Assembly (NCBI RefSeq): GCF_002911015.1
Contig: NZ_KZ626863.1
Span: 33,612 to 97,611 of the forward strand
Reading direction: 5' to 3'
Length of the DNA stretch: 64,000 nt
Source of the DNA: Streptomyces populi
GTDB lineage: Bacteria; Actinomycetota; Actinomycetes; Streptomycetales; Streptomycetaceae
Both the position numbers and the translations under genes were made by a program. Under the pieces are notes generated by a model, which was not told the origin of the DNA, searched no databases, and worked only from the letters and a program-made list of their open reading frames with translations. How positions within the stretch are numbered: the first letter of the stretch is position 1; each line of letters begins with the position of its first letter. Shown here piece after piece: positions 51,069 to 61,144 of the stretch.

Positions 51069-53468
51069 CTAGGGGTGTGCGGTGGTCTTCTCGGACCGGT
51101 CCACCAGCCGGGACAGCTCGACGCGGGAGCGGACCCCCAGGGCGGCGAAGACATTGCGCAGGTGGTGGTCCACGGTGCGGGGGCTCACGGACAGGCGCAG
51201 CGCCACTTCACGGTTGGTGGCCCCTTCCGCGACACAGCGGGCGATCCGCAGCTGCTGGGGCGTCAGGAGCGCGAGGGGACCGGCCGGCCCGCCCGGGGCG
51301 GCGTCCCCGGTGGCCCGCAGTTCGGCCCTCGCCTGGACGGCCCAGCCGAAGGCCCCGCCCCGCTCGAAGGACACCAGCGCGTCCCGCAGCCGGCCGCGGG
51401 CCTCGCCGGGCCTGCGCCGCCTCCGCAGCCAGGCGCCGTAGAGGAGCTGGGTGCGGCCGCGCTCGAAGTCCCCCGCCACCTCCTCGTGCCGGGCCAGCGC
51501 GGCGGCGAACAGCGCCTCACATTCCTCGGGTCCGCTCAACAGTGCCTGGCAGCGCGCCAGTTGGGCTCCGGCCTGAGGATCGGAGCCCTGCGCGGACCAG
51601 CGGGCGAACTCGGCCACCGCCGAGCGGGCGGCCTCCGTCCGTCCCGTGCGGGCCGCCGCTTCCACGAAGCAGGGGACGGCGAGCATCCGTACCGCGAAGT
51701 GGCCGCGGCGCGGGCCCGCGCCGACCAGGGGCCCGAGCCGGGCCGCGGCCTCGTCGAGCCGGCCGCGGGCCAGGTCGGCGCGGGCCCGCGCCCACTGCGC
51801 CAGCGTGGCCGCCTGTGCGAGGCCGTGGGCCGCGGCGACCTGTTCGGCCGCCGCGGCGTGCTCCGTGACGGCTTCCGGGGAGCCCTCCACGGACGCCACG
51901 AGCGCGAGGATCGCGTGGTGGTGCGCCGCGAGGTTGTCCTGACCGGTGCCGAGGGCCGTGCGCAGACCGTCCTCCGCGTGGGCGCGGGCGCGGGCGTGGC
52001 GGCCGGCGCGCAGCTCTCCGTAGGCCAGCCGTTCCAGCGCCCGGGCGACCAGGACGTACGGGCCCCGGGCCCTGGCGACGGCGAGGGCCCGGGAGTTGGC
52101 GCGAGCGGCGGCGGCCAGGTCACCGACGACGAGGGCGGCGCTCCCGGCCCGCAGCAGGGTTTCCGGGCCGTCGGGGGCTCCGGGCACGTCCGCTTCGGCC
52201 ACCACCTCCCGCAGTGGCCGCCGCCCGCTGTCCGGACGGCCGTGCATCACCGCGGACATCCCCGCCCGGTACGCCGTGAGCAGCCGGTCGGGCTCCGGCC
52301 GGTCCGGGCCCTGGTCCAGGGCTTCCGCGCACGCCGTCGCGTCGCCCATCGTCCAGGACGCCTCGACGGCGGCGAGCCGGGCGGCCAGGGCGCGGTGCGC
52401 GTCGGTGGGGGCCAGCAGTTCGGCGGCCAGCAGCAGCGCTTCGCGGGCGTCGGCGACCGGGCCGTCCTGGAGCGCGAGCCGCCCGTGCACCAGCTGGGCC
52501 GCGCCGCGCACGGCGCCGTGCGGACCCTCGCATCCGGCCCGCGCGAGCAACTCCCGCGCGCGGTGCGGCAGTCCCGCCAGCCGGGCCTGGTCGGCGGCGT
52601 CGACCAGACGGGCGGCGCGCGGCCCCGCGCCGACGGCGAGTTCGGCCGACCGGGCCCAGGCCGCCGAGCGCTCCGCGTGTGCCGGTCCGCCGTCCGGCGA
52701 CTCCGCGGCCGCGGCGAGCGCGTCGCCGAGGTCCGGTGCGGGGGCGACGGCCGCCGCGGCTCGGTGGAAGAGGGCGGGCAGGGTGCGCGGCCCCCCGGCG
52801 TGGGCATCGGCCAGCAGCCGGTGCGCCGCGCGCCGACGGGCCGGCGCGACGGTGGCGTAGAGGGTGCGGGCCGGGCGGGGATCGACGAGGTGGACCCGGC
52901 CTCCGGCGAGGCGGAGCAGTCCGGCGGCCTCGGCGGCCTCGAGGGCGGTGCCCGCGTCGAGTCCGGCGGCCCCGGCCGCCCCGAGGACCACCGCGGCGTC
53001 CACCCCGCCGCCGCTCGCGTCCCGCTCCCGCTCGGCCGCCACGAGCAGCAGCAACAGCCCCGACGGATCCGGCCCCGGGCCCTCGTCGCCGACCGCACCG
53101 GGTGAGCCCCGCTCCCCGGTTCCCGGCACCGGCGTTCCGGTCCCGGCGACCGGAAGGACCGCACCTGGCGGGAGGGAAGCATCCGGCCGGGGCCCGGGAG
53201 CGGCCGACGGTCCGGATGCGCGACCCCGGTCCGGCTCCCCCGACGCACCGGGACGAGCCACCCCGGGCACACCGGGAGGACGGGAGACGCCCGACGCAGG
53301 GGGAGCGTCCGGCGGGCGGGGGCCCACCGGCCGGGGAGCGGGCGGGGGGTCGGGGGCGCCGCCCCGCTCCGGCTCGTCAGGCGTGGCGCGGACGGGCGAC
53401 GGTGATGAACTCCGGGCCGCCGTCCGGGGGACACTTCGCACAGGCGCGTTTCCCGTCACGACCGTCAC
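51069..53468 (-). CDS. LuxR-family regulator with TPR-like core and no P-loop
   Basis: 799 residues. The C-terminal LuxR HTH (LTPQQLRIARCVAEGATNRE ... SPRTVDHHLRNVF) is intact near 735-790. Residues about 190-720 are Ala/Arg-rich helical repeats like the TPR region of LAL (MalT-type) regulators, but no Walker A motif exists, and residues 10-135 are Pro/Gly-rich. It appears to be a LAL protein whose ATPase was lost. GTG 53468 has GGAAG upstream; GTG 53459 is also possible. Target unknown. Confidence 0.82.
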   Translation of the reverse strand: MTVVTGNAPVRSVPRTAARSSSPSPVRATPDEPERGGAPDPPPAPRPVGPRPPDAPPASGVSRPPGVPGVARPGASGEPDRGRASGPSAAPGPRPDASLPPGAVLPVAGTGTPVPGTGERGSPGAVGDEGPGPDPSGLLLLLVAAERERDASGGGVDAAVVLGAAGAAGLDAGTALEAAEAAGLLRLAGGRVHLVDPRPARTLYATVAPARRRAAHRLLADAHAGGPRTLPALFHRAAAAVAPAPDLGDALAAAAESPDGGPAHAERSAAWARSAELAVGAGPRAARLVDAADQARLAGLPHRARELLARAGCEGPHGAVRGAAQLVHGRLALQDGPVADAREALLLAAELLAPTDAHRALAARLAAVEASWTMGDATACAEALDQGPDRPEPDRLLTAYRAGMSAVMHGRPDSGRRPLREVVAEADVPGAPDGPETLLRAGSAALVVGDLAAAARANSRALAVARARGPYVLVARALERLAYGELRAGRHARARAHAEDGLRTALGTGQDNLAAHHHAILALVASVEGSPEAVTEHAAAAEQVAAAHGLAQAATLAQWARARADLARGRLDEAAARLGPLVGAGPRRGHFAVRMLAVPCFVEAAARTGRTEAARSAVAEFARWSAQGSDPQAGAQLARCQALLSGPEECEALFAAALARHEEVAGDFERGRTQLLYGAWLRRRRRPGEARGRLRDALVSFERGGAFGWAVQARAELRATGDAAPGGPAGPLALLTPQQLRIARCVAEGATNREVALRLSVSPRTVDHHLRNVFAALGVRSRVELSRLVDRSEKTTAHP

Positions 53469-53653
53469 GTTACTTCCGCGTAAACGACGGCGGAAGCCCC
53501 GCGTTCACTTGCCCCGGGACCTCCGGAAACACCCTCTGACCTGGTAGGACGAGGTCCTCGTGGGGAGGGCGGCTGGGCAGGCTCCCAGGCCCGGCAGGGA
53601 AGGCTTGTGCGCCCGCACAACGGCGTCGGTTCGGGTCCCCCGGGCACGCGCGC

Positions 53654-53684
53654 GTGACGGCCGCCGGAAGCCGGCGGCCGTCAC
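53654..53684 (-). terminator. Terminator hairpin after the cutinase gene
   Basis: Perfect 14-bp stem (GTGACGGCCGCCGG and complement) with an AAG loop, 30 nt past the cutinase stop. Confidence 0.8.
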
Positions 53685-53713
53685 CCCCGCACGGGCGGAC
53701 CGTGCGGGACGGG

Positions 53714-54694
53714 TCAGGAGGTGTGCGGGCAGTTGCCCCGGTACTCGGTGATCGTCAGGGAGGCCTGCGGCAGCGGGCAGAGGAACTGCTCGTAGCGGGT
53801 GTCGTCGTCGATGAACCGCTTCAGCCACGAGATGCTGTACTTCGCGATCGTCGTGTTCGAGCTGTTGGGCGTGAAGTGGGTGGCGCCCCTGAGTTCCAGG
53901 TACGCCTTGTCGAGCGTGCTCGGCAGACTCGCGTAGAAGGGCTCGGAGTGCGTGGCGACCGGTGCGATGGTGTCGCCGTCGGCGCCCACGATCAGGGTCG
54001 GGGTCTTGATCTCCGGCCAGGTGGTGTCCAGGTTCCAGCCGGTGAGCGGGATCGCCGCCTGGAGCGAGGGACGGCTCTTCGCGGCCTCCAGCGTGCCGCC
54101 GCCGCCCATCGAGTGGCCCATCACGCCGAGCCGGCTGCTGTCGATCCTGGAGCGCACGGAACTGCTCCGGGTCAGGTAGTCCAGCGCGGCCAGCAGTTGC
54201 CGACCGCGGCTGTCGGGCTGGTCGAGGGTGGTGAGGGTGTCGATGGTGAACACCACGAAGCCCTGGGAGGCGAGCCGGGGCCCGAGCCAGGCGATGGACG
54301 ACTGGTAGGCGGTGTACCCGGGTGAGATGGCGACCGCCCCGAAGGTGCCGTCGGCGGTCGAGGTCGGGTAGTAGATCGTGCCGCCGCCGAAACCGCTCAC
54401 GGACAGGGCGGAGACGGTGGTGGTGGAGACGGCGTACGAACCACGGGACGCCTCGATGCTGGCGTTCGTGGGGGCGGGGCCGCGCTCGTACGGGTTCGCG
54501 GCGGCCTGCGCCGAGACGGCCTGTGCTCCGACGACGGCCTGGGCCCCGGTGGCCTGCGCGGCGACGAGGCCGCCCGCGGCCAGGAGCACCGCAAGGCCGG
54601 CCCGCGCCAGACGGCTCGTGAGCCGGTGCGGTCGGCGGGGGGACGGTCCGGGTCCGGCGGGTACGGCGGGGAGTGAGCGGTTCGGCTGCTGCAC
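53714..54694 (-). CDS. Secreted cutinase / polyester hydrolase (PET-hydrolase family, type I)
   Basis: Precursor of 326 residues, closely resembling Thermobifida cutinases of the PET-hydrolase family. A signal peptide (hydrophobic 28-50) and Ala-rich spacer precede the mature enzyme from about ANPYERGP (66). Catalytic Ser195 (GHSMGGG), Asp241 (GADGDTIAP) and His273 (ATHF) have exactly the 46- and 32-residue spacing of TfCut2 Ser130/Asp176/His208. Subsite residues Tyr127, Met196 and Trp220 are conserved, as is one disulfide (Cys306-Cys322). GTG 54694 is the chosen start. It should cleave cutin, polyesters or short-chain esters outside the cell. Confidence 0.93.
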   Translation of the reverse strand: MQQPNRSLPAVPAGPGPSPRRPHRLTSRLARAGLAVLLAAGGLVAAQATGAQAVVGAQAVSAQAAANPYERGPAPTNASIEASRGSYAVSTTTVSALSVSGFGGGTIYYPTSTADGTFGAVAISPGYTAYQSSIAWLGPRLASQGFVVFTIDTLTTLDQPDSRGRQLLAALDYLTRSSSVRSRIDSSRLGVMGHSMGGGGTLEAAKSRPSLQAAIPLTGWNLDTTWPEIKTPTLIVGADGDTIAPVATHSEPFYASLPSTLDKAYLELRGATHFTPNSSNTTIAKYSISWLKRFIDDDTRYEQFLCPLPQASLTITEYRGNCPHTS

Positions 54695-55024
54695 GGTGGG
54701 TGCGTCCTCTCGGTGGGGAGGACGGACCCGCGCCGCGGTCGGGGCGCCGCCCTGGCATGGGGTACCGGAAGGCGCGCGCCACGGGACGGCGGGGGTCCGT
54801 CGCGGTGGTTGCGGTGGCAACTGTCCGCCCCGGACCGGCCCCGTACATCGGCAGAACCACCGGCCGTGCGCGCCGCCCACGGCGCCCTCGCGGTCCACGC
54901 CCCGCCGCCTCGGGCCCCGCTCCCCGGAACGAGGCGGGTCCACCGCCCGACGGCGAGCGCCCCTTTGCCGAGAACACGCCTCCCCGGGACACGAGGGCAC
55001 CCGCCCCGCGGCAGGACCGCACCG

Positions 55025-55083
55025 CCCCACGGAACACCGCCCACCCACCCCACGGAACACCGTCCCATCGGTCCCCGGAACAC
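55025..55083. repeat. Tandem repeat upstream of the his terminator
   Basis: CCCCACGGAACACCG occurs exactly at 55025-55039 and 55048-55062 (23-bp period), with a degraded third copy (CCCCGGAACACGG) at about 55073-55085. Confidence 0.75.
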
Positions 55084-55084
55084 G

Positions 55085-55132
55085 GTCACGGCCCTCACCC
55101 GGCAGCGAAGGCTGCCGGGTGAGGGCCGTGAC
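55085..55132 (-). terminator. his operon terminator
   Basis: Perfect 21-bp stem (55085-55105 with 55112-55132) and a 6-nt loop CGAAGG, about 85 nt past the hisF stop and ahead of the cutinase gene on the same strand. One of the longest perfect hairpins in the window. Confidence 0.85.
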
Positions 55133-55216
55133 GTGAGCTCCACCCGCCCGTGGCGGCCACCGGCGGGAGACCGGCCGACGGGCGGGCTCCCTGCTGAAGG
55201 CCCCCGGCCGGGATCG

Positions 55217-55972
55217 TCAGCGGACGGGGTGTCCCGCCTCCCGCAGGGTCTCCTTGACCTGGCCGATCCGCAGGTCGCCGAAGTGGAAGACGGACGCGGC
55301 CAGCACCGCGTCGGCGCCCGCCCCGACGGCCGGCGGGAAGTGGTCGAGCCGGCCGGCGCCGCCGCTGGCGATCAGCGGGACGGTGACGTGCTTGCGTACC
55401 GCCTCGATCATCTCGATGTCGTAGCCGTCCTTCGTGCCGTCGGCGTCCATCGAGTTGAGCAGGATCTCCCCCGCGCCCAGTTCGGCGGCGCGGTGGGCCC
55501 ACTCGACGGCGTCGATGCCGGTGCCCTGGCGGCCGCCGTGGGTGGTCACCTCGAAGGAGCCGCCCTCGGTCCGGCGCGCGTCCACCGACAGCACGAGCAC
55601 CTGCCGCCCGAACCGCTCCGCGATCTCCCGGATGAGGTCGGGCCGGGCGATGGCGGCCGTGTTGACGCCGACCTTGTCGGCGCCGGCCCGCAGCAGCTTG
55701 TCGACGTCCTCGGCGGTGCGGACACCGCCGCCGACCGTCAGCGGGATGAAGACCTGCTCGGCCGTGCGGCGCACCACGTCGTAGGTGGTCTCACGGTTGC
55801 CCGAGGACGCGGTGATGTCCAGGAAGGTGAGTTCGTCGGCGCCCTCGGCGTCGTACACCTTGGCCATCTCGACGGGGTCGCCCGCGTCCCGCAGGTTCTG
55901 GAAGTTGACGCCCTTGACGACCCGGCCGTTGTCCACGTCCAGGCAGGGAATCACTCGGACCGCCAGGGTCAT
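55217..55972 (-). CDS. hisF: Imidazole glycerol phosphate synthase cyclase subunit
   Basis: 251-residue TIM barrel; with HisH forms IGP and AICAR from PRFAR. The N-terminal [15 protein letters not shown] with catalytic Asp, [16 protein letters not shown] and [11 protein letters not shown] are intact. ATG 55972 overlaps the RidA-like stop by 4 nt. Last gene of the his operon. Confidence 0.97.
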   Translation of the reverse strand: MTLAVRVIPCLDVDNGRVVKGVNFQNLRDAGDPVEMAKVYDAEGADELTFLDITASSGNRETTYDVVRRTAEQVFIPLTVGGGVRTAEDVDKLLRAGADKVGVNTAAIARPDLIREIAERFGRQVLVLSVDARRTEGGSFEVTTHGGRQGTGIDAVEWAHRAAELGAGEILLNSMDADGTKDGYDIEMIEAVRKHVTVPLIASGGAGRLDHFPPAVGAGADAVLAASVFHFGDLRIGQVKETLREAGHPVR

Positions 55973-56403
55973 GACTGCGCTTCTCCCTGCTGTGTGCGGT
56001 CTGCCCGCTGCGTGTGATCCGAACGGAACGCCTCCACCTCGACCTCGACCACCAGTCGCGGGTCCACCAGACCCTCGACGATGATCATGGACGCGGCGGG
56101 GCGGATGCCGTCGAACAGCGCCTTGTGGGCGCGGCCGACCTCCTCGACGTCCCGGGCGTGGGTGATGTGCATGTGGGTGCGGACGACGTCCTCGCGGCCC
56201 AGGCCGATCCGCTCCAGGGCCGCGAACGCGACACCGAAGGCGTTGACCGTCTGCTCGTAGGGGTCGCCCTCGACGACGTCGCCGTCGATGATCGAGCTAC
56301 AGCCGGACACCAGCACGAGGCCGTTCGGCAGCTCCACCGCGCGGGAGTACCCGAAGGCCTCCTCCGCCGGCGAGCCGGTCGAAAGGCGGCGTACGGCGCT
56401 CAC
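55969..56403 (-). CDS. RidA/YjgF-family protein
   Basis: 144-residue RidA-superfamily protein; family members hydrolyse reactive imine/enamine intermediates. The segments [18 protein letters not shown] and the C-terminal [20 protein letters not shown] are typical; RPAASM replaces the usual RPAR region Arg at the end, so deaminase activity is uncertain. It is fully coupled between priA and hisF (4-nt overlaps both sides). Confidence 0.87.
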   Translation of the reverse strand: MSAVRRLSTGSPAEEAFGYSRAVELPNGLVLVSGCSSIIDGDVVEGDPYEQTVNAFGVAFAALERIGLGREDVVRTHMHITHARDVEEVGRAHKALFDGIRPAASMIIVEGLVDPRLVVEVEVEAFRSDHTQRADRTQQGEAQS

Positions 56404-57125
56404 CGGGCTACCGCCGCCAGCGCCTCTTCGAGGGTGAACGCCTTGGCGTACAGGGCCTTGCCGACGATCGAGCCCTCGACGCCGAGCGGCACGAGCTCGG
56501 CGATGGCCCGCAGGTCGTCCAGCGACGACACCCCGCCCGAGGCGACCACCGGACGGTCGGTCGCCGCGCAGACGTTGCGCAGCAGCTCCAGGTTCGGGCC
56601 CTGGAGCGTGCCGTCCTTGGCGATGTCGGTGACCACGTAACGGGCGCAGCCCTCGGAGTCCAGGCGGGCCAGCGTCTCGTAGAGGTCGCCGCCGTCCCGG
56701 GTCCAGCCGCGGCCGCGCAGGGTCGTGCCGCGGACGTCGAGGCCCACCGCGATCTTTTCGCCGTGCTCGGAGATGACCTTGGCGACCCACTCGGGGGTCT
56801 CCAGGGCCGCGGTGCCGAGGTTGACGCGGGTGCAGCCGGTGGCGAGCGCGGCCGCGAGCGTGTCGTCGTCGCGGATTCCGCCGGACAGCTCGACCTTGAT
56901 GTCCATCGCCTTCGTGACCTCGGCGATCAGCGCGCGGTTGTCGCCGGTGCCGAACGCGGCGTCCAGGTCGACGAGGTGCAGCCACTCGGCGCCGGCGCTC
57001 TGCCAGGCCAGGGCCGCCTCCAGCGGGGAGCCGTAGGAGGTCTCGGTCCCGGACTCGCCGTGCACGAGACGGACGGCCTGGGCGTCGCGGACGTCGACGG
57101 CGGGGAGGAGTTCGAGCTTGCTCAC
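56400..57125 (-). CDS. priA: PriA, bifunctional HisA/TrpF isomerase
   Basis: 241-residue TIM barrel that isomerises both ProFAR (histidine) and PRA (tryptophan) in actinobacteria lacking trpF. The catalytic Asp11 (PAVDVRD), Arg/Gly-rich [10 protein letters not shown], Asp130 (VGLDVRG) and Asp171 (DIAKDGTL) are present. No separate trpF is near trpC here, which fits the dual role. GTG 57125 overlaps hisH by 4 nt. Confidence 0.94.
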   Translation of the reverse strand: MSKLELLPAVDVRDAQAVRLVHGESGTETSYGSPLEAALAWQSAGAEWLHLVDLDAAFGTGDNRALIAEVTKAMDIKVELSGGIRDDDTLAAALATGCTRVNLGTAALETPEWVAKVISEHGEKIAVGLDVRGTTLRGRGWTRDGGDLYETLARLDSEGCARYVVTDIAKDGTLQGPNLELLRNVCAATDRPVVASGGVSSLDDLRAIAELVPLGVEGSIVGKALYAKAFTLEEALAAVAR

Positions 57126-57763
57126 AGTGTTCCGATCCAGTTGGAGAGGAGCTGGGCTCCGGCGTCGCCGGACTTCTCGGGGTGGAACTGGGTGGCCCAC
57201 AGGGCGCCGTTCTCGACGGCGGCCACGAAGGGCTTGCCGTGCGTGGACCAGGTCACCAGGGGGGCGCGCAGCAGCGGGTTGCCGACCTCCAGCGACCAGT
57301 CGTGGACGGCGTAGGAGTGGACGAAGTAGAACCGCGCGTCGGCGTCGAGACCGGCGAAGGCCTCCGAGCCCTCCGGGGCGTCGACGGTGTTCCAGCCCAT
57401 GTGGGGCACGACGTCGGCCTCGAGGGGTCCGACCGTTCCCGGCCACTCGTCCAGGCCCTCGGTCTCCACGCCGTGCTCGATGCCGCGGCTGAAGAGGATC
57501 TGCATGCCGACGCAGATGCCCATGACGGGGCGTCCGCCGGACAGCCGACGGCCGATGATCCAGTCGCCGCGCGCCTCCTTCAGGCCCTGCATGCAGGCGG
57601 CGAAGGCGCCGACACCCGGCACCAGCAGGCCGTCCGCGTTCATCGCGGTGTCGAAGTCGCGGGTGATCTCGACCTCGGCGCCCGCGCGGGCGAGGGCGCG
57701 CTCGGCGGACCGTACGTTGCCGAAGCCGTAGTCGAAGACGACGACCTTCTTGGACGCGCTCAA
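57122..57763 (-). CDS. hisH: Imidazole glycerol phosphate synthase glutaminase subunit
   Basis: 213-residue class I glutamine amidotransferase feeding ammonia to HisF. Nucleophile Cys84 (GICVGMQ) and the C-terminal His-Glu pair (FHPEKSG) are intact. I choose TTG 57763: GGAGG lies 7 nt upstream and it overlaps the previous stop by 4 nt (TTGA). GTG 57769 is only 1 nt from that SD and is less likely. Confidence 0.95.
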   Translation of the reverse strand: MSASKKVVVFDYGFGNVRSAERALARAGAEVEITRDFDTAMNADGLLVPGVGAFAACMQGLKEARGDWIIGRRLSGGRPVMGICVGMQILFSRGIEHGVETEGLDEWPGTVGPLEADVVPHMGWNTVDAPEGSEAFAGLDADARFYFVHSYAVHDWSLEVGNPLLRAPLVTWSTHGKPFVAAVENGALWATQFHPEKSGDAGAQLLSNWIGTL

Positions 57764-57924
57764 CTCCACACCTCCAGCCGCATGACGCCCGCGACGAGGC
57801 ACATCGCGGCACCGATGGAGAGCAGCACGACGAGGCTCTTGGGCATGTCCTGCTTGACGAAGGAGTAGATGCCGCCGGCGAGGAAGAGTCCGACGACGAT
57901 GAGGATGCTGGAGAGGCCTGTCAC
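57760..57924 (-). CDS. Small membrane protein within the his operon
   Basis: 54 residues, GTG start, beginning [18 protein letters not shown]; two hydrophobic helices (about 4-19 and 30-48) joined by a short polar [10 protein letters not shown] loop. It overlaps hisB by 4 nt (GTGA) and hisH by 4 nt, so translation is coupled on both sides and the frame is unlikely to be chance. Function unknown; it may be a conserved accessory of the Streptomyces his operon. Confidence 0.8.
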   Translation of the reverse strand: MTGLSSILIVVGLFLAGGIYSFVKQDMPKSLVVLLSIGAAMCLVAGVMRLEVWS

Positions 57925-58514
57925 AGTGCGCCCTTAGTGGAGGGGAGGATGCCGGCTGCGCGCGGGTCGCGCTCGGAGGCGTAACGCAGGGCCCGGGCCA
58001 GCGCCTTGAACTGGCACTCCACGATGTGGTGCGCGTTGCGTCCGTAGGGGACGTGCACGTGCAGCGCGATCTGGGCCTGGGCGACGAAGGACTCCAGGAT
58101 GTGCCGGGTCATCGTCGTGTCGTACTCGCCGATCATCGGCGCCATGTTCTCGGGCTCGGTGTGCACGAGGTAGGGGCGGCCGGACAGGTCGACGGTCACC
58201 TGGGCGAGCGACTCGTCCAGCGGGACGGTGCAGTTGCCGAAGCGGTAGATGCCGACCTTGTCGCCGAGGGCCTGCCGGAACGCGGCGCCGAGCGCGAGGG
58301 CGGTGTCCTCGATGGTGTGGTGCGAGTCGATGTGGAGGTCGCCCTCGGTCTTCACGGTCAGGTCGAACAGACCGTGCCGGCCGAGCTGGTCGAGCATGTG
58401 GTCGTAGAAGCCGACACCGGTGGCCACGTCGACCTTGCCGGAGCCGTCGAGGTCGATCTCGACGAGGACCGACGTCTCCTTCGTCACCCGCTCCACGCGT
58501 CCTACGCGGTTCAT
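57921..58514 (-). CDS. hisB: Imidazoleglycerol-phosphate dehydratase
   Basis: 197 residues; dehydrates IGP to imidazole acetol phosphate. The two metal-binding repeats carry [12 protein letters not shown] and [23 protein letters not shown] and [19 protein letters not shown] are typical. It is the dehydratase only, with no histidinol phosphatase domain. ATG 58514 overlaps the hisC stop by 4 nt. Confidence 0.96.
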   Translation of the reverse strand: MNRVGRVERVTKETSVLVEIDLDGSGKVDVATGVGFYDHMLDQLGRHGLFDLTVKTEGDLHIDSHHTIEDTALALGAAFRQALGDKVGIYRFGNCTVPLDESLAQVTVDLSGRPYLVHTEPENMAPMIGEYDTTMTRHILESFVAQAQIALHVHVPYGRNAHHIVECQFKALARALRYASERDPRAAGILPSTKGAL

Positions 58515-59647
58515 GCGCTCTGCTCCTTCGGGGATGCGGGGCCGTCCCCCGCAGTGCCCATTAGTTCACGTACCGCGTCGAGGAACGCGTCGTTCTCCTT
58601 CGGGGTCCCGGCGGAGACCCGAAGCCACCCCGGTACGCCGTTGTCCCGGACCAGGACTCCCTGGTCGAGGATCTTCCGCCAGGCCGCGTGGGTGTCGGCG
58701 AACCGTCCGAACTGCACGAAGTTCGCGTCCGACTCGGTCACCTCGCAGCCCATCGCGCGCAGTTCGGTGACCAGCCGGTCCCGTTCGGCCTTGAGCTGCT
58801 CCACGTATCCGAGCAGGGTGTCGGTGTGTTCCAGGGCCGCCAGCGCGGTCGCCTGCGTCACGGCCGACAGGTGGTAGGGCAGCCGGACGAGCTGGACGGC
58901 GTCCACGACCGCCGGGTCGGCGGCGAGGTAGCCCAGGCGCAGTCCGGCCGCGCCGAACGCCTTCGACATCGTCCGGGAGACGACGAGGTTCGGCCGTCCC
59001 TCGAGCAGGGGCAGCAGCGAGTCGCCGTGGCTGAACTCGACGTACGCCTCGTCGACCACGACCATGGACGGCTTCGCCGCCTGCGCGGCCTCGTAGAGCG
59101 CGAGGACCGTCTCGGGCGGGACCGCGTTGCCCGTGGGGTTGTTGGGGGTGGTGACGAAGACGACGTCCGGCCGGTGCTCGGCGATCGCCCGCTCGGCGGC
59201 GGCGAGGTCGAGCGTGAAGTCCTCGTTGCGGGGGCCCGAGATCCAGGCGGTGCCCGTGCCGCGCGCGATGAGCCCGTGCATCGAGTACGACGGCTCGAAG
59301 CCGATCGCGCTGCGGCCTGGTCCGCCGAAGGTCTGGAGCAGCTGCTGGATGACCTCGTTGGAGCCGTTGGCGGCCCAGACGTTCTCGGTGCCCACCGGGT
59401 GCTTGCCGGTCTTCGTCAGATAGGCGGCCAGCTCGGTGCGCAGTTCCACCGCGTCCCGGTCGGGGTAGCGGTTGAGGCCGCGGGCGGCCTCGCGGACCCG
59501 CTCGGCGATCCGCTCGACGAGCGGCTCGGGCAGCGGGTACGGGTTCTCGTTGGTGTTCAGGCGTACGGGGACGTCGAGCTGGGGTGCGCCGTAGGGGGTC
59601 TTGCCGCGCAGTTCGTCCCGTACGGGGAGATCGTCGATGCCGGTCAC
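58511..59647 (-). CDS. hisC: Histidinol-phosphate aminotransferase
   Basis: 378-residue fold-type I PLP aminotransferase. Features: [12 protein letters not shown] near the N-terminus, [29 protein letters not shown], and the PLP Lys in [20 protein letters not shown] 59647 overlaps the hisD stop by 4 nt. Confidence 0.96.
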   Translation of the reverse strand: MTGIDDLPVRDELRGKTPYGAPQLDVPVRLNTNENPYPLPEPLVERIAERVREAARGLNRYPDRDAVELRTELAAYLTKTGKHPVGTENVWAANGSNEVIQQLLQTFGGPGRSAIGFEPSYSMHGLIARGTGTAWISGPRNEDFTLDLAAAERAIAEHRPDVVFVTTPNNPTGNAVPPETVLALYEAAQAAKPSMVVVDEAYVEFSHGDSLLPLLEGRPNLVVSRTMSKAFGAAGLRLGYLAADPAVVDAVQLVRLPYHLSAVTQATALAALEHTDTLLGYVEQLKAERDRLVTELRAMGCEVTESDANFVQFGRFADTHAAWRKILDQGVLVRDNGVPGWLRVSAGTPKENDAFLDAVRELMGTAGDGPASPKEQSA

Positions 59648-60969
59648 TTGCCCTCGGGTACCTTCCAGCCGAACCTTGCCTTGATCGCCGCGCCGTGCGC
59701 GGGCAGGTCCTCCGCCTCCGCCAGCGTCACCACGTGATGGGCGACGTCGGCCAGCGCGTCCTTCGTGTAGTCGACGATGTGGATGCCGCGCAGGAAGGAC
59801 TGGACGGACAGGCCCGAGGAGTGACAGGCGCAGCCGCCGGTGGGCAGGACGTGGTTGGAGCCCGCCGCGTAGTCGCCGAGCGAGACCGGGGCCCAGGGGC
59901 CGACGAAGACCGCTCCGGCGTTCCTGACCCGGTCGGCGAGGGCCGCCGCGTCCGCGGTCTGGATCTCCAGGTGCTCGGCGCCGTAGGCGTTCACGACCTC
60001 GAGACCCTCCTCGACGCTGTCGACGAGGACGATCGCGGACTGCCGGCCGCCGAGGGCCGGGACGATCCGGTCGTCGATGTGCTTGGTGGCCGCGACCTGC
60101 GGCTCCAGTTCCTTCTCCACCGCGTCGGCGAGGGCGGGCGAGTCGGTGACCAGGACGGCGGCGGCGAGCGGGTCGTGCTCGGCCTGGCTGATCAGGTCGG
60201 CGGCGATGTGCACCGGGTCGGCCGTGTCGTCCGCGAGGACCGCGATCTCGGTCGGGCCGGCCTCGGCGTCGATGCCGATCCTGCCGGTGAAGTAGCGCTT
60301 GGCCGCGGCGACCCAGATGTTGCCCGGACCGGTGACCATGTCGGCGGCGGGGCAGGACTCGGTGCCGTGCGCGAACATCGCGACGGCCGTGGCGCCGCCG
60401 GCCGCGTACACCTCGTCGATGCCCAGCAGCGCGCAGGCGGCGAGGATCGTGGGGTGCGGAAGGCCGCCGAACTCCTTCTGCGCCGGGGAGGCCAGCGCCA
60501 TGGACGGGACGCCCGCCTCCTGCGCCGGGACGGCGTTCATGATCACGGACGAGGGGTACACCGAGCGTCCGCCGGGCGCGTACAGCCCGACGCGGTCGAC
60601 CGGCACCCACTTCTCGGTGACCGAGCCGCCGGGCACGACCTGGGTCGTGTGCGTCGTGCGGCGCTGTTCGCGGTGGACGAGACGGGCGCGGCGGATGGAC
60701 TCCTCCAGGGCCGCGCGCACGGCGGGGTCGAGCTGTTCCAGGGCGTCGGCGATGGCCCCGGCCGGAACGCGTACGGACTCCAGCCGTACTCCGTCGAACT
60801 TCTCCGCGTAGTCGATCAGCGCCGCGTCGCCCCGATGATGCACGGCCTCGCAGATCGGTCGCACCTTCTCCAGGGCGGCCGAGACGTCGAAGTCGGCTCG
60901 GGGCAGCAGGTCGCGCAGGGCGTGGCCCTCGGGGAGGGTGTCGCCGCGCAGATCGATTCGGGAGATCAC
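59644..60969 (-). CDS. hisD: Histidinol dehydrogenase
   Basis: 441 residues; oxidises histidinol to histidine in two NAD-dependent steps with Zn2+. Conserved segments: [43 protein letters not shown] and HVLPTGGCA. First gene of the hisD-C-B-x-H-priA-ridA-F operon; GTG 60969. A perfect inverted repeat about 41 bp upstream (61010-61028) may be the operator. Confidence 0.97.
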   Translation of the reverse strand: MISRIDLRGDTLPEGHALRDLLPRADFDVSAALEKVRPICEAVHHRGDAALIDYAEKFDGVRLESVRVPAGAIADALEQLDPAVRAALEESIRRARLVHREQRRTTHTTQVVPGGSVTEKWVPVDRVGLYAPGGRSVYPSSVIMNAVPAQEAGVPSMALASPAQKEFGGLPHPTILAACALLGIDEVYAAGGATAVAMFAHGTESCPAADMVTGPGNIWVAAAKRYFTGRIGIDAEAGPTEIAVLADDTADPVHIAADLISQAEHDPLAAAVLVTDSPALADAVEKELEPQVAATKHIDDRIVPALGGRQSAIVLVDSVEEGLEVVNAYGAEHLEIQTADAAALADRVRNAGAVFVGPWAPVSLGDYAAGSNHVLPTGGCACHSSGLSVQSFLRGIHIVDYTKDALADVAHHVVTLAEAEDLPAHGAAIKARFGWKVPEGK

Positions 60970-61009
60970 GGACTCAATTCTCTCAGACCGCGGCCGGGCG
61001 CCGGACGCC

Positions 61010-61028
61010 CGTATCAGTGGCTGATACG
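61010..61028. promoter_or_regulatory. Candidate operator of the his operon
   Basis: CGTATCAG-TGG-CTGATACG: perfect 8-bp arms with a 3-nt spacer, 41 bp upstream of hisD and 116 bp upstream of the divergent gene. Its size and spacing suit a dimeric repressor; the regulator is not identified. Confidence 0.5.
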
Positions 61029-61144
61029 AGCCACCTCCGGTCCCCGCGGAAGATCCCCTTCACCAGGAGCGTTCGCGCCGTCACTGAGCGGGCATTGCAC
61101 GGACGTATGAACCCACGAGTAGGCCGGGAAGGGAGTGACGTGCC

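Larger units (their letters stand above)
54695..55216. other. Region between cutinase and his operon
   Basis: 522 bp holding the cutinase promoter region, a three-copy degenerate tandem repeat (55025-55083) and the his terminator (55085-55132). Frames here are Arg/Pro-rich on both strands and are not credible genes. Confidence 0.6.

Noticed and set aside
57122..57802. A longer HisH start upstream of TTG 57763.
   Set aside because: The extension overlaps the small membrane gene heavily and GGAGG is spaced correctly only for the TTG.
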